Origin: Haloplanus ruber
GTDB lineage: Archaea > Halobacteriota > Halobacteria > Halobacteriales > Haloferacaceae
Assembly (NCBI RefSeq): GCF_024494725.1
Contig: NZ_JANHDK010000007.1
Location: 1-64,000 of the forward strand
Length of the DNA: 64,000 nucleotides
Reading direction: 5' to 3'
Shown: positions 1 to 8,983 of the stretch, one piece after another
Layout: each line of letters starts with the position of its first letter
Position numbering within the stretch: the first letter of the stretch is position 1
Position numbers and translations under genes: made by a program
The notes under the pieces: generated by a model
Databases searched by the model: none
Told to the model about the DNA's origin: nothing
The model's input: only the letters and a program-made list of their open reading frames with translations

Positions 1-87
1 ACCAGCGGTGGCGGGCCCGGCTTCGGTGCCATCGTCGCGGTCATCGCGCTGCTCGCGGCGGCCCTGCTGGCCACCCGGCGCGACTAA
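1..87 (+). CDS. C-terminal tail of a PGF-CTERM surface protein (partial)
   Basis: Frame 1 is open from the first base to a TAA at 85-87 and encodes 28 residues. It has a Gly-rich stretch, a PGF-type tripeptide, about 18 hydrophobic residues rich in Ala, Leu, Val and Ile, and a basic end (ATRRD). This is the layout of the PGF-CTERM signal that archaeosortase A removes in haloarchaea when it attaches a lipid to surface glycoproteins. The rest of the gene lies upstream of the window, so the function of the protein cannot be told. The tail call itself is firm. Confidence 0.8.
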   Translation, partial: TSGGGPGFGAIVAVIALLAAALLATRRD

Positions 88-389
88 CTCACCACGACTG
101 ACCGCCGGTAGCGGTCACACGGTGCGGTTTCGCGGTATTATTTTATACGAATTTGACAGACCAGCTATAGCTGGAGATTGGGGTGCAGACAATCGAAGTG
201 AGTGGGAGACATTCTTGTAGGTGTGATATAGCTAGCACCTGTTAGAGAAATTTGATCTCTTTACCAACGAAGAAATTCAACTAAAGCGATGGCGCGGAAT
301 CCCCTTCCCCAAGGAGCAAGAGAAGTGAGTAGGGAGAGGAAGAGCGCGTTCGTATCGGCTACAACACTGATTTGTAGGTAGCTACCGAA
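88..389. other. Intergenic stretch without a recognised gene
   Basis: Between the PGF-CTERM tail and the left end of the IS200/IS605 remnant I see no convincing reading frame. Base composition becomes AT-richer after position 130. Confidence 0.5.
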
Positions 390-530
390 TTACAGCGGTA
401 GCGAGACGAGAGCCCACCGCTTAAGCGGTGGGATGAAGCCGACAACTGGGAATCTGTCCACTTTCGTCGGCACGGCTGGGGTTGAATGGTTGTGTAACAT
501 CTTCAGGTGAAGATAATCTATATACTAACG

Positions 531-806
531 ATGCCTTGTAGGTTCGACAGGGAACGAACCAGCGTTCACAAACTCCAGTACCACTTCATCTGGTGTCCGA
601 AGTACCGCAAATCGGTACTCGAAGGCGAGGTGTGTGGCCGTCTCGAAGCACTCATCGAGCAGAAAGCCGACGAAGTTGACTTGGAGATACTGGAGTTGAC
701 GATTCGTCCCGACCACGTGCACCTGTTTATTACGGGCGACCCGACGCTCGCCCCGAACAAGATAAAGTAACAGGTCAAGGTCTACTCCTCGCACTACCTC
801 CGCGTT
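531..806 (+). pseudogene. tnpA: IS200-type TnpA (HUH transposase) fragment
   Basis: From ATG 531 the product (MPCRFDRERT...) matches the first two thirds of the intact TnpA at 59310-59699, including the HUH pair in RPDHVHLF. A TAA at 768-770 ends the frame, and similarity continues past it to about 806, where sequence from the middle of tnpB begins. The C-terminal helix with the catalytic Tyr is lost, so this copy cannot be active. An upstream ATG at 507 is in frame, but comparison with the intact copy favours 531. Confidence 0.8.
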
Positions 807-1423
807 CCTCTCCGACCGCAAGACCACGTTCTACGGCGAGGAGATTCGCCGTATCCGCGAACACTACAAGCAGTTGTGGAAGTCATTGGGAAGGTGAAGC
901 CCCGACAGGGACAGCAGATCGTGGAGCATATCGGTGACGCAGAAGCCCGAAAGGTAGACGGCCGCCTGCACAAGATCGATCGCTCCATTGTGGGGGATGC
1001 CGAAGAACGGAATGCGGTCGTCGTCGTGAGTGACCTCGGTGGGATTCGCAAGGACAACGACAGAGGCGATACGTTAACCACAAGATCCACAAGATGCCGT
1101 TCGCCCGCCTGCTCAACTACATCGAGTACAAGGCCCACGACGCGGGTATCGACGTGCAGTTGGTTGATGAATACGACACGTCGAAGACGTGCAAGCGCTG
1201 TGCCTCTGAGGGCGTCCGAGCAACACAGGGACGCTTCGAGTGTCCAGAGTGTGGTCTGGACGATAATGCGGACAAGAACGGTGCGCTGAATATCGGCAAA
1301 CGAGCTTTGGGCAAGTTCTCGAAACCGCTGTCCGAAGCGGGGGACAGCCCGAAACGCAGATCATCGTCCCACGTGACGACGAACCTGCGAACCTCTCCAT
1401 TTCCGTGGGTTCAACCCCAGTGA
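806..1423 (+). pseudogene. tnpB: TnpB fragment with frameshifts
   Basis: The sequence aligns with the C-terminal half of the intact TnpB at 58153-59307. One base is missing near 1060 (GACAGAGG against GACAAGAGG), which moves the frame. The rest, from about 1094, keeps the Cys4 zinc ribbon (CKRC...CPEC) and the last RuvC Asp (DDNADKNGAL). About 11 more bases are missing near 1341, so the end of the protein is out of frame. This is a non-functional guide-nuclease remnant. Confidence 0.8.
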
Positions 1424-1773
1424 GGGAATCCCACGGCTTAATTGTGGGAGGGTGTCAGTTGCCGCGAACACAGCTATAGACGGTTGCAGGCATGCAGCAA
1501 TCGCTGTTGTACGCGACGGTGTTGACTATCATATACCATAACGGTACCACAGCGTAGATTTGCTCGCTGTTTTCAGGTTTTAAATAATGGATCTTGGCAG
1601 TCGTTGAGTGCGCCGGTGGCGAGACCTTGCACAGATCGGACCTGATTGAATTAGAAAGCAGTACCTTGATGAACTGCCTTCCAGCCCAGATGGCGTGGGG
1701 CTTTCCGTTGCATTTGTACGAGTATCAGGAGTCACCCACAAAGCGTATATTGTCTTGCGATTGGCATACCAGT

Positions 1774-1944
1774 ATGGATCGACGTGACGTAGTTGGACTG
1801 TTACTAACTATGCCTGCAATAGGAGCTCAAGGCATGAAATCCTCACTCAGCTATGTACTTCGAAAAGAGAAAAAAGATGAAGACAGTCAAAGTCACGCCC
1901 AAGAGGGTGAAAAAGTGGAAATCCGCGTAGAGATAAAAGATTAA
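1774..1944 (+). CDS. Small hypothetical protein (56 aa)
   Basis: The frame from ATG 1774 to TAA 1944 encodes a hydrophobic N-terminal part (VVGLLLTMPAIGAQ) and a charged C-terminal half rich in Lys, Glu and Asp. The frame stays open to 1594 upstream, but the charge bias typical of haloarchaeal proteins begins only at 1774. I do not recognise the family. It could be a small membrane-associated protein or a chance frame. Confidence 0.35.
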   Translation: MDRRDVVGLLLTMPAIGAQGMKSSLSYVLRKEKKDEDSQSHAQEGEKVEIRVEIKD

Positions 1945-2135
1945 TATCCGTTTTTCTGTGACTAAATCGCAATACTGTTGAATCGAATGCTTTGGTCATC
2001 AAGTGGTTCCGAAGACTGAAAGCCTGCCCCTACCAGGACAGGCTCGTAAGACATGACAGAGCTATATCTGTCTGGCAGCGAATGCTGCATATCTCCTTAT
2101 TCAACTGTCGATAATAAACTTCCGCCAGCTATGTC

Positions 2136-4094
2136 TCACCCCGTAACTCTGTTCACGAGTTGCAATATATCCAGATTCGTGACGGGCTCCCCACCAATCG
2201 GTTCGCCATTGTTTGCAGCGTTTACCGCCTCAAGTACATCCAAGTTCCCGATTTCGTTGTCTGGGCCACCAAATCGAGCAACCAGCGGGTCTTGCTCCGT
2301 TGTATTATTCTCATCAACTCTCAGTGTTACCGTCGCATCGCTGAATCCGCTAGCGGAGACCGATATTGGGTAGTCACCAGCCAAGCTTGCATTGATTGAG
2401 AATGTTATACTCCCGGTGGTATTCGTCGTTCCAGACTGCTGTAGATCCGAGATCTCGACAGTTGCGTCCTCAACAGGATTTTGGGTTTGAGCCTCAGTTA
2501 CGGTAACGGTAACTTCTGTAGGCATTCCAGCTGTGATTGTTGATTGCGAAAGCGAGATATTGAGGGTACTAGACGAATCATCACTTGACCCTTGTGAACG
2601 CACTTGGAGGACAGGGTAATCATTCGCACGTGACTGCCAGAAGAAGTCTGATAGCGCGGTCATGTTACTCAGGGCCTGCTCCCCAGTCATTTTAGCAGTT
2701 GTCAACCCAGTAGCATTGCCTGCGGAGCTGTCTTGCCCTGTTGTCTCTATGTCCCAGTATGAGTCACGGATCGTGCCCGGTTGCTCACCGAAAAACGCCT
2801 CAGTATTGGTACCAACAAGTCCACCAGCAGTCGGTGTTCCAGCAATCTTTCCCGTTGCGAATGATGTTTGGACTGTTCCGCTTCTCGGATTGACTCCGAG
2901 AAGTCCACCGACGTTTTGCTCACCGGTCACATCACCAGTTGCCTTTGTGTTTTTGATTAAGCTCTCTTGATCGCCCGCAACACCGTTTTGCCCAACAAGT
3001 CCTCCGACCGTATCGTCTCCAGTAACGGGTCCACTAGCTGTCCCTTCTTGTATCGTTCCGGTGTTAACTCCCACAAGGCCGCCGACACGAATCTGCCCCT
3101 CTACGGATCCATCTGCACTCACGTTCTGAAGTTGTGCATCACCATCAACAAGTGTTGGGCCATTAGTACCAACGAGTCCACCGATTTTGTTGGTACCGTT
3201 GACGGATCCACGGGCGATTGCGTTTCGAATCTCTCCACTTGGAGGATTGTTAGCTCCTACAAGGCCACCGACGGTTTCAGTCCCATCAACAGATCCGCTT
3301 GCAGTCGCGTTTTTGACTGTACCACTGTTAGTCCCGACCAGCCCACCGATGGTATTATTACCTGTGACCGTACTGCTGGAGTCTACGTCCGATACTACGC
3401 TTTCGAAGTTGTTATTCCCCACAACACCTCCGATAGCGCTCGTTCCGTTGACTGTGCCTTCGACGCTTATACTTGTGACCGTTGTAGATGTAGAACCATC
3501 TCCTGCGGTACCGACGACTCCGCCGACGGCATTGCCTCCATCAACAGTCACACTAACAGTTATATCTGTAATCGTGCTCCCGGTGATTTCACCCGCTACC
3601 GAGCCGGTTTCCTGTTGCCCAGTGACAGTAGCATCTGTTAATGTTAAGTCTCGAATTTCACCACCTTTCACAAAGCCGAACAGTCCGACCCGAGTAGTCT
3701 CTGGACGATTAATAGTAAGGTCCGAGATAGTGTATCCATTGCCATCAAAGGTCCCTACAAAGGGGGACGATTCATTTGGCCCGACTGGATCAAACCCTTT
3801 TCCACTGTTCCACTGTGCAGTTCCGGTAGCGTCGATATCATTGCTGAGTTGATAGTGAGCACCTAAATCATCCTCCATTACCTGTAATTCAGAGGCTGTC
3901 GTGATAACGTAAGGGTCGTCTGTTGTCCCACTACCAGATAGGTCACTAATACTAACGCCCCCAGGATTGCCACTGGATTGAGCCTGTGCCGTTATGATGA
4001 TTCCTCCGCTTATACCGGGCATCGATAACATAACTAGCACCGATACGATGAGGACGCATAATCTCGACCGTGACCTTTCTGGATCTGAGCACAT
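2136..4094 (-). CDS. Secreted GLUG-repeat protein with C-terminal dockerin-like domain
   Basis: A predicted extracellular protein of about 652 residues. I chose ATG 4094 because a Sec-type signal follows at once (basic start, then LCVLIVSVLVMLS, ending near AQA); a start at 4154 would put 20 residues ahead of it. Then come about 10 GLUG-type repeats (VGGLVGxN...) across roughly residues 110-470, a predicted beta-solenoid adhesive region. A Big/CarboxypepD-like beta domain follows at about 500-590. The last 55 residues are a dockerin-like module with two Ca-loop-helix halves (GNLDVLEAVNAAN and TNLDILQLVNRV). The same module ends the proteins at 6618, 24285 and 62329. No enzyme domain is seen; adhesion or scaffold binding is inferred. 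Confidence 0.85.
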   Translation of the reverse strand: MCSDPERSRSRLCVLIVSVLVMLSMPGISGGIIITAQAQSSGNPGGVSISDLSGSGTTDDPYVITTASELQVMEDDLGAHYQLSNDIDATGTAQWNSGKGFDPVGPNESSPFVGTFDGNGYTISDLTINRPETTRVGLFGFVKGGEIRDLTLTDATVTGQQETGSVAGEITGSTITDITVSVTVDGGNAVGGVVGTAGDGSTSTTVTSISVEGTVNGTSAIGGVVGNNNFESVVSDVDSSSTVTGNNTIGGLVGTNSGTVKNATASGSVDGTETVGGLVGANNPPSGEIRNAIARGSVNGTNKIGGLVGTNGPTLVDGDAQLQNVSADGSVEGQIRVGGLVGVNTGTIQEGTASGPVTGDDTVGGLVGQNGVAGDQESLIKNTKATGDVTGEQNVGGLLGVNPRSGTVQTSFATGKIAGTPTAGGLVGTNTEAFFGEQPGTIRDSYWDIETTGQDSSAGNATGLTTAKMTGEQALSNMTALSDFFWQSRANDYPVLQVRSQGSSDDSSSTLNISLSQSTITAGMPTEVTVTVTEAQTQNPVEDATVEISDLQQSGTTNTTGSITFSINASLAGDYPISVSASGFSDATVTLRVDENNTTEQDPLVARFGGPDNEIGNLDVLEAVNAANNGEPIGGEPVTNLDILQLVNRVTG

Positions 4095-4212
4095 ATTACA
4101 GTATTTATGTGATATATTATATATAATAAATCCTTCTACTGAGTACAATGACACCGAGAGATCCTAATTACATCAAAAACATCTTATATACGAACAGTTA
4201 TGCATAATAATT
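4095..4212. promoter_or_regulatory. Divergent AT-rich promoter region
   Basis: The 118 bases between the divergent starts at 4094 and 4213 are very AT-rich. They hold TATA-like stretches on both sides: around 4110-4130 (ATATTATATATAATA) and at about 4187-4194 (CTTATATA). The latter lies some 20-25 bases before GTG 4213, which would suit a leaderless transcript as is common in haloarchaea. Confidence 0.5.
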
Positions 4213-5835
4213 GTGTCCCCACAGTTTGTTTCTGAACAAGAACTTGCGGAGACGTATGGGCCAGAATCCGGCTTGGAGACGGTTATGCAGTACCGCGAGG
4301 CGACCCAACTCCGCGAACAAAATCCCGATATGGCACGTGCTGAAATTGCGCGTCGTGTCGACCGGCCCGCAGGTGCGGTCCGGGGCTGGCTCGTCGAGAA
4401 CAAAGTCCCACGTGTTGTTTCCGGGATTCAAACTGCCCGTGAACACGGATGGATTAATGTCAACTCTGAATCTGAACGCTTTCGCTCTCTTAACCAGTTA
4501 GTCGCTTGGATATTTTCGGGAGGCGGAATTTCTGTTGATAGGTATACTCCACACTTTTCTGTTGATGATCCACTGATGCTGGCAGTGCTTTCTCAACACT
4601 TCCGCTGGCTTCAACTAGACTACCGGCGCCGACATCCAGAGAATCCAGAGCATCATCTTGAAGTCGTCCCTGCAGAGGGAAGCGCAATTTTAGGCCGTAT
4701 CCTTTCAATTCTTGGCGCCCCACGTGGTGTGAAAGCCCAGTTGGATAATATTTCACTTCCCGGATACCTCTCGACCGTTGATGATGAACATCGACGTGAC
4801 TTCATCCGGATTTATCTCCTCAATCGTACTACAGACCCGGAGCAAGCAGGATCATATATTCAGTCTGTTCCATCAGAAACATATGCTCACGAACTATGCG
4901 ATCTGATTGAGTCAGTTACTCCGTGCTCAGCAACCGTTGGTCACCAACATCGGGTATGGGTACCAGCAGAAGCGGTACACAGTCTTGCTGGGGGAGCAAA
5001 TATGAATATCCGATCAGGATTGGCGACAGCAGCAGTTTATGGTTCGCTCTCTCCTCCCACAGAGCGAGCCTTCGCCTCAACCTACCGACGTACAGAGACC
5101 CCGGGAGGCTATCGTTATCACCAGTGCTATCAGGCCGCCCTTGCTCAAGAGGACTCCAAAGCAACCCTAGCTGCCGATTTAGGTATTCCTGAGTCAACAA
5201 TTCAAAGCTGGCGCCGAGGGAGTCGCCCCTATGCAACCAACTCGCTTGAACAGGCCCGCGAACACGGATGGCTCTCCTCCAAGGTAGAAAGTGAGACTAC
5301 AACTAGCATGATAGCACTGCTTACATGGCTGCTTGCCCATGGAGCCCTCCGCGAGACTTACTATCCTATCTTTCGATCAAATACAGATACTCAACAGGAA
5401 CGGTTCGCATCCATTGCTGAAACAATAGGACTCTCATATAATATTGTTCATCAAGACGATGACTACCGGTCTACCGAAATTCGGCCAGCAGTTGGTGGTA
5501 GCCTACTTGGACGGATTCTTTATGTTTTAGGCGCTCCACGGCGGAGTGAGCCACAGACAACAGCCGTGTTACCACCCCTCGCGTACCACTATCCACGCCA
5601 CGCAAAGCAGGTTGCAGATATCTGGTGTCTTCATTACGCGAAAATGTCTACGAGCGAAGATATTTCATTTACCCTAACTATCCCCCGCCGTACTGGCGAG
5701 CAATTCTCGGACGCACTCGCAACACTGCTCTCAGATCGACTCAACTGGACAATCAGTCAATCCACGCCTCGTGAAATTGTTGTATCTGATTATCCCGAGG
5801 ACACCTCAGTGCCAATTTCTAGTTATATCCAATGA
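4213..5835 (+). CDS. Duplicated HTH / LAGLIDADG-like DNA-binding protein (540 aa)
   Basis: The protein consists of two similar halves, about residues 1-270 and 285-540. Each half opens with a helix-turn-helix-like segment (half 1: MARAEIARRVDRPAGAVRGW; half 2: ATLAADLGIPESTIQSWRRG) and a shared phrase (AREHGW). Each continues with a segment like a LAGLIDADG fold (LVAWIFSGGGIS and LLTWLLAHGAL) and a second conserved stretch (LGRILSILGAPRG and LGRILYVLGAPRR). The acidic residues expected at the end of a homing-endonuclease LAGLIDADG helix are not clear, so this may be a binding protein rather than a nuclease. GTG is the likely start and the transcript is probably leaderless. The family assignment is my inference. 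Confidence 0.7.
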   Translation: MSPQFVSEQELAETYGPESGLETVMQYREATQLREQNPDMARAEIARRVDRPAGAVRGWLVENKVPRVVSGIQTAREHGWINVNSESERFRSLNQLVAWIFSGGGISVDRYTPHFSVDDPLMLAVLSQHFRWLQLDYRRRHPENPEHHLEVVPAEGSAILGRILSILGAPRGVKAQLDNISLPGYLSTVDDEHRRDFIRIYLLNRTTDPEQAGSYIQSVPSETYAHELCDLIESVTPCSATVGHQHRVWVPAEAVHSLAGGANMNIRSGLATAAVYGSLSPPTERAFASTYRRTETPGGYRYHQCYQAALAQEDSKATLAADLGIPESTIQSWRRGSRPYATNSLEQAREHGWLSSKVESETTTSMIALLTWLLAHGALRETYYPIFRSNTDTQQERFASIAETIGLSYNIVHQDDDYRSTEIRPAVGGSLLGRILYVLGAPRRSEPQTTAVLPPLAYHYPRHAKQVADIWCLHYAKMSTSEDISFTLTIPRRTGEQFSDALATLLSDRLNWTISQSTPREIVVSDYPEDTSVPISSYIQ

Positions 5836-6166
5836 CATAGGCCTCTTTGTCATATCGCAGTTATGAATTGGATAGTTTTACCGCATCTACTTCAGCTTGG
5901 ACCTTTCCGCTGGTACTCTGTCAAAGAGGCTTTTTTGGAGTCTGCGAGTGCCAGCGGCGAGCGAGGCAAGCCAAGACGCATCATTTTGTCAGATACTGTG
6001 TCGCCTGACGAACTGTCTACTTCCTCAACGGACTTGGAAAGGCAAAAGTCGTTTTGGTCGTTCTTTGGCCTCGCGAGCACCGAAGAAACGAAAAGTATAG
6101 CCGCGATCGCAGGGTGTTGAGCAGTCGTGGTTTTTGAGGCTCTCGCCGTCAATAAGTCCGATCATG
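5836..6166. other. Gap with no supportable gene
   Basis: Several short overlapping frames exist here on both strands, but none has haloarchaeal composition or a recognisable motif. I see nothing definite. Confidence 0.4.
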
Positions 6167-6427
6167 CTATTTGTCTGGTGGTCCGTCCGGTTTATCAAGA
6201 AGAACAGTTGCCCCGTCCTTGGTGACAACAATTTGAATATCTTCCACAGTGAACCGGACCTCAACATCACTGGAGGAAGATATGAGAATTCGTTCCAGTG
6301 CCTCAACGTCAACGGCGTCGTAAAGCTGGTACGAATCGCTTGCCAACCCTTGAGATTCTAGTGTGTTGACGATCTCAACGAGTAGATTAGGGGAGACATC
6401 TGAGTCTTTCGGTGAAGAAGGTGCCAT
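6167..6427 (-). CDS. HalOD1 output domain protein
   Basis: A stand-alone HalOD1 (halobacterial output domain 1) protein of 86 residues. The pattern is typical: an N-terminal helix (LLVEIVNTLESQGL), a middle LYDAVDVEALERIL, and a C-terminal beta hairpin (VEVRFTVEDIQIVVTKDG). HalOD1 is found alone or fused to signalling proteins in haloarchaea; its biochemical role is unknown. I prefer ATG 6427 (MAPSSP) over the in-frame 6454, because the family usually starts with a short polar leader. Confidence 0.75.
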   Translation of the reverse strand: MAPSSPKDSDVSPNLLVEIVNTLESQGLASDSYQLYDAVDVEALERILISSSSDVEVRFTVEDIQIVVTKDGATVLLDKPDGPPDK

Positions 6428-6617
6428 TGTGTCTTCAGTGGCTACGTAAGACAAATCACCCTTAAAAGTGGCGGCAGCTGAGGGTGATTAGACGGCGACT
6501 CAACCGTTAATATCCATGGCCTAGAGGCCCTCGTCATAACTTGATCGTACTTATCTCACTGGTTGCCCCTACAAGCTCATAGTATCTGAAGGGGAGTTGG
6601 ATCGAAGGTTCGCTTGC

Positions 6618-8279
6618 TTAGTTGTCGTTCACGTAATTAACTAATCTAAGGATGTCAAGATTCCCAACAGACTGACCACCAATGTTCTGGTTGCTGTTAG
6701 CTGCATTAACCGCGTTAAGAACATCCAAATTTCCAATGCTGTCATCTCCACCGGTAAACCGCTGAAGATTCTGAGGCACCTGACTGTTGCTAGAGTCAGG
6801 TTGGAACGTCTGGTTGCTCTGTAACTCGTACGAACTCGTTGTCTGTTCGCTCTGGCCAGCGATCTCAATGTAGTACGTTCCCGACGTGGTGGCTTGATGA
6901 GAGATGGTAAGCCCTCCGAAGTCGTTTCCGTCGCTCGCCACTTGTGTTCGCCCGGGATCGTAAAGTCGGATGACCAGATCACTCAGCGAGTCTGCGGTCC
7001 TGATCTCAGCACTGACGCTCTCACTCTCGTTCAGCGTGATCTTGTAGTAGTCTAGCTCTCCGCCAACGATTCTGGCATCGCTGAATTCCTCGCGAAGAGG
7101 AGCAGCAGACTCAAAGTCGTCATTCGGTGCAAACTGGTCGTTCTCGGCTGGCGTTACGACGTCAACGTTTAATGTGTAGTCGCTTGTTGTCTGTTGGCTC
7201 TGCCCGAGTACTTCGATATAGTAAGTCCCGGTTTCTGGGGCCTTGATCGTGTAATCAATCCCCTGGAAGGAATTTCCATCGGCAACCAGTTGATTCCGCT
7301 CAGCATCGTAGAGCCGGATAGCCAAATCATCGAGCGAGTCTGCACTTGCTATGTCCACGCTAATCGCGTCGGTCACATTTGCTTCCAGTTGGTAGAAGTC
7401 CGACTCGCCTCCGACAATGCGCGCCTCACTGGAGCCCTCCGGAATTGATGCAGCTGATTCGAAGTCATCATTCGGTGCAAACTGGTCGTTCTCGGCTGGC
7501 GTTACGACATCGACATTTAATGTGTAGTTGCTCGTTGTTTGTTGGCTCTGCCCGAGTACTTCGATATAGTAAGTCCCGGTTTCTGGGGCCTTGATCGTGT
7601 AATCAATCCCTTGGAAGGAATTTCCATCGGCAGCCAGTTGACTCCGCTCAGCGTCGTAGAGCCGGATAGCCAAATCATCGAGCGAGTCTGCACTTGTTAT
7701 GTCCACACTAATCGCATCGGTCGCATTTGCTTCCAGTTGGTAGAAGTCCGACTCACCGCCAACGATGCGCGCCTCACTGGAACCCTCCGGAATTGATGCA
7801 GCCGATCCGAAGTCATCATTCGGTGCAAATTGATCATTTTCAGCCGGCGTCACAACATCAATATTCAGCGTATAGCTGCTGTTCGTTCCCGCGCTCTGTC
7901 CTGCAACCTCAACGTAGTAAGTTCCTGTCTCTGGTAGTTTGATAGTCGCGTCGATGCCCTGAAAGGCATTTCCGTCACTGGCCAGTTGTGTCCGATCGGC
8001 ATCGTAAATACGGAGTGTTAGATCATCCAGATTATCGGCGCTAGTGACTTCAGCGCTGAGTGCCTCAGTCGTGCTCGCATTTAATTTGAAGAAGTCCGAC
8101 TCACCGTCCACAATCTCACCCGAAAAAGTCCCTTCGGATATCGCTACTGCTGTCTCAAAGTCATCGTTCGGTTCTGTATCGGTGGCGTAGACGACTCCGC
8201 CACCAGTGAACGCCGGGGTAACAATACCCGCAGTGGTCACAAGGACGAGGGTGATGGCCAATGTTCGTTTCGTCGCCAT
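6618..8279 (-). CDS. Secreted protein with four PPC-like domains and dockerin-like C-terminus
   Basis: An exported protein of 553 residues from ATG 8279. The start is set by a clear signal peptide (MATKRTLAITLVLVTTAGIV). It then has four pre-peptidase C-terminal (PPC, bacterial) beta-sandwich domains, each opening with a PNDDF motif and including SDFY/SDFF and GTYY(I/V)E. Three of them repeat with a period of 116 residues (348 bp) at high DNA identity. The last 45 residues are the dockerin-like module (GNLDVLNAVNAAN, GNLDILRLVNYV). PPC domains usually accompany secreted peptidases, but no catalytic domain is present here. This suggests a binding or scaffold subunit recruited through the dockerin-like end. 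Starting at 8423 would place 48 residues ahead of the signal, which is unlikely. Confidence 0.85.
   Translation of the reverse strand: MATKRTLAITLVLVTTAGIVTPAFTGGGVVYATDTEPNDDFETAVAISEGTFSGEIVDGESDFFKLNASTTEALSAEVTSADNLDDLTLRIYDADRTQLASDGNAFQGIDATIKLPETGTYYVEVAGQSAGTNSSYTLNIDVVTPAENDQFAPNDDFGSAASIPEGSSEARIVGGESDFYQLEANATDAISVDITSADSLDDLAIRLYDAERSQLAADGNSFQGIDYTIKAPETGTYYIEVLGQSQQTTSNYTLNVDVVTPAENDQFAPNDDFESAASIPEGSSEARIVGGESDFYQLEANVTDAISVDIASADSLDDLAIRLYDAERNQLVADGNSFQGIDYTIKAPETGTYYIEVLGQSQQTTSDYTLNVDVVTPAENDQFAPNDDFESAAPLREEFSDARIVGGELDYYKITLNESESVSAEIRTADSLSDLVIRLYDPGRTQVASDGNDFGGLTISHQATTSGTYYIEIAGQSEQTTSSYELQSNQTFQPDSSNSQVPQNLQRFTGGDDSIGNLDVLNAVNAANSNQNIGGQSVGNLDILRLVNYVNDN
7090..8130 (-). 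repeat. Tandem 348-bp PPC-domain repeats
   Basis: Three direct repeats with a 348-bp period lie within the gene at 6618-8279. Adjacent units share long near-identical tracts: the segment starting near 7192 recurs near 7540. This high identity points to recent internal duplication or gene conversion. Confidence 0.75.
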
Positions 8280-8430
8280 TGGATCATTTATTCGATAAGT
8301 CACAAATTGTTGTAAATTTGTCGCCTCCGGGTGTGGAAACTTCAGAACCGGGAACACGCTTCTCTGAGCAGGGCGGTTTCCAACCAGTCTTCGCTGGAGC
8401 CCCATTATCGAATATCGCATCACTGCTCCT

Positions 8431-8625
8431 CTAGCCGATCATCACGCCGTCGATTGGCGTCCAGTCCGCTAGAAGGTGGTCCGCCTCGACTTCAGCCGCC
8501 CGGAAGACGGCGTATTGGAGTTGCTCGTGGGTTTGGTTGTCTGTCGTTCGGACGACTCGGCCATGCTGCTCGACAACGTGCACGGGTTTCTCGAGGACAG
8601 TCGTAAGATAGTGGTCAGTCAGCAT
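8431..8625 (-). CDS. Short ORF of unknown function
   Basis: A 64-residue frame (MLTDHYLTTVLEKPVHVVEQ...) with plausible composition, ending at a stop on 8431-8433. The frame stays open upstream into the antitoxin remnant, where it is only the antisense of that gene. I do not recognise a family. It may be the tail of a decayed gene. Confidence 0.35.
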   Translation of the reverse strand: MLTDHYLTTVLEKPVHVVEQHGRVVRTTDNQTHEQLQYAVFRAAEVEADHLLADWTPIDGVMIG

Positions 8626-8713
8626 TCGACGGAGGTACTTTCGGACGGGTGAGACTCCGCAACGATCTACATGTGGCGCAACATGTGTAATAAGAGAGCC
8701 TGTACTCTTGGGT

Positions 8714-8983
8714 ATGGCAACTGAAGAACCGCCCGAGGAAACTAAAATCAGCGACCGGGGGATGGTCACAATCCCGGCGAACCTTCGCCGCCGTCTTGAC
8801 ATCAAGGCCGGCGACAAGCTCCGCTAGGACGTCGACGACGATGGAAACCTCGTGGTTGAGGTCGTCAAGCAACGATACGGAGCCTTCGACGACTTTGAGC
8901 CGGTGTCGATGGGTGGCGAAGGGTCTGAAACGCACGACCTCGCTGGTCACGAAGACGATCCCGCGTTCTCGGAGAGCAGCTGA
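8714..8983 (+). pseudogene. AbrB/VapB-type antitoxin gene with an in-frame amber codon
   Basis: From ATG 8714 the frame reads as an AbrB/SpoVT swapped-hairpin domain (KISDRGMVTIPANLRRRLDI...GDKLR). It meets TAG at 8825-8827 (codon 38) and continues in frame as DVDDDGNLVVEVV to TGA 8981-8983. A Trp codon (TGG) at this place would restore an 89-residue antitoxin with a toxin-binding C-terminal arm. The stop overlaps the toxin ATG (TGATG at 8981-8985), the usual coupling of vapBC operons. Either the antitoxin is lost, or a 37-residue domain is made, or a sequencing error explains the TAG. Confidence 0.8.

Larger units (their letters stand above)
394..1457 (+). mobile_element. Deleted IS200/IS605 element (LE and RE present, tnpA-tnpB fused by deletion)
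   Basis: The left end follows TTAC (390-393) and carries a hairpin near 410-432. The right end has an imperfect hairpin near 1429-1450 and ends at GGTGTCA. Both ends match those of the intact copy at 58137-59836, read on the other strand. Compared with that copy, the end of tnpA and roughly the first 170 codons of tnpB are missing, joined at about 803-808. Further small deletions break the rest. The element is non-autonomous but keeps both ends, so a TnpA supplied in trans could in principle still move it. Confidence 0.85.

Noticed and set aside
2967-3852. Plus-strand frames opposite the GLUG-repeat protein
   Set aside because: They mirror the repeat units of the minus-strand gene and have no own features.
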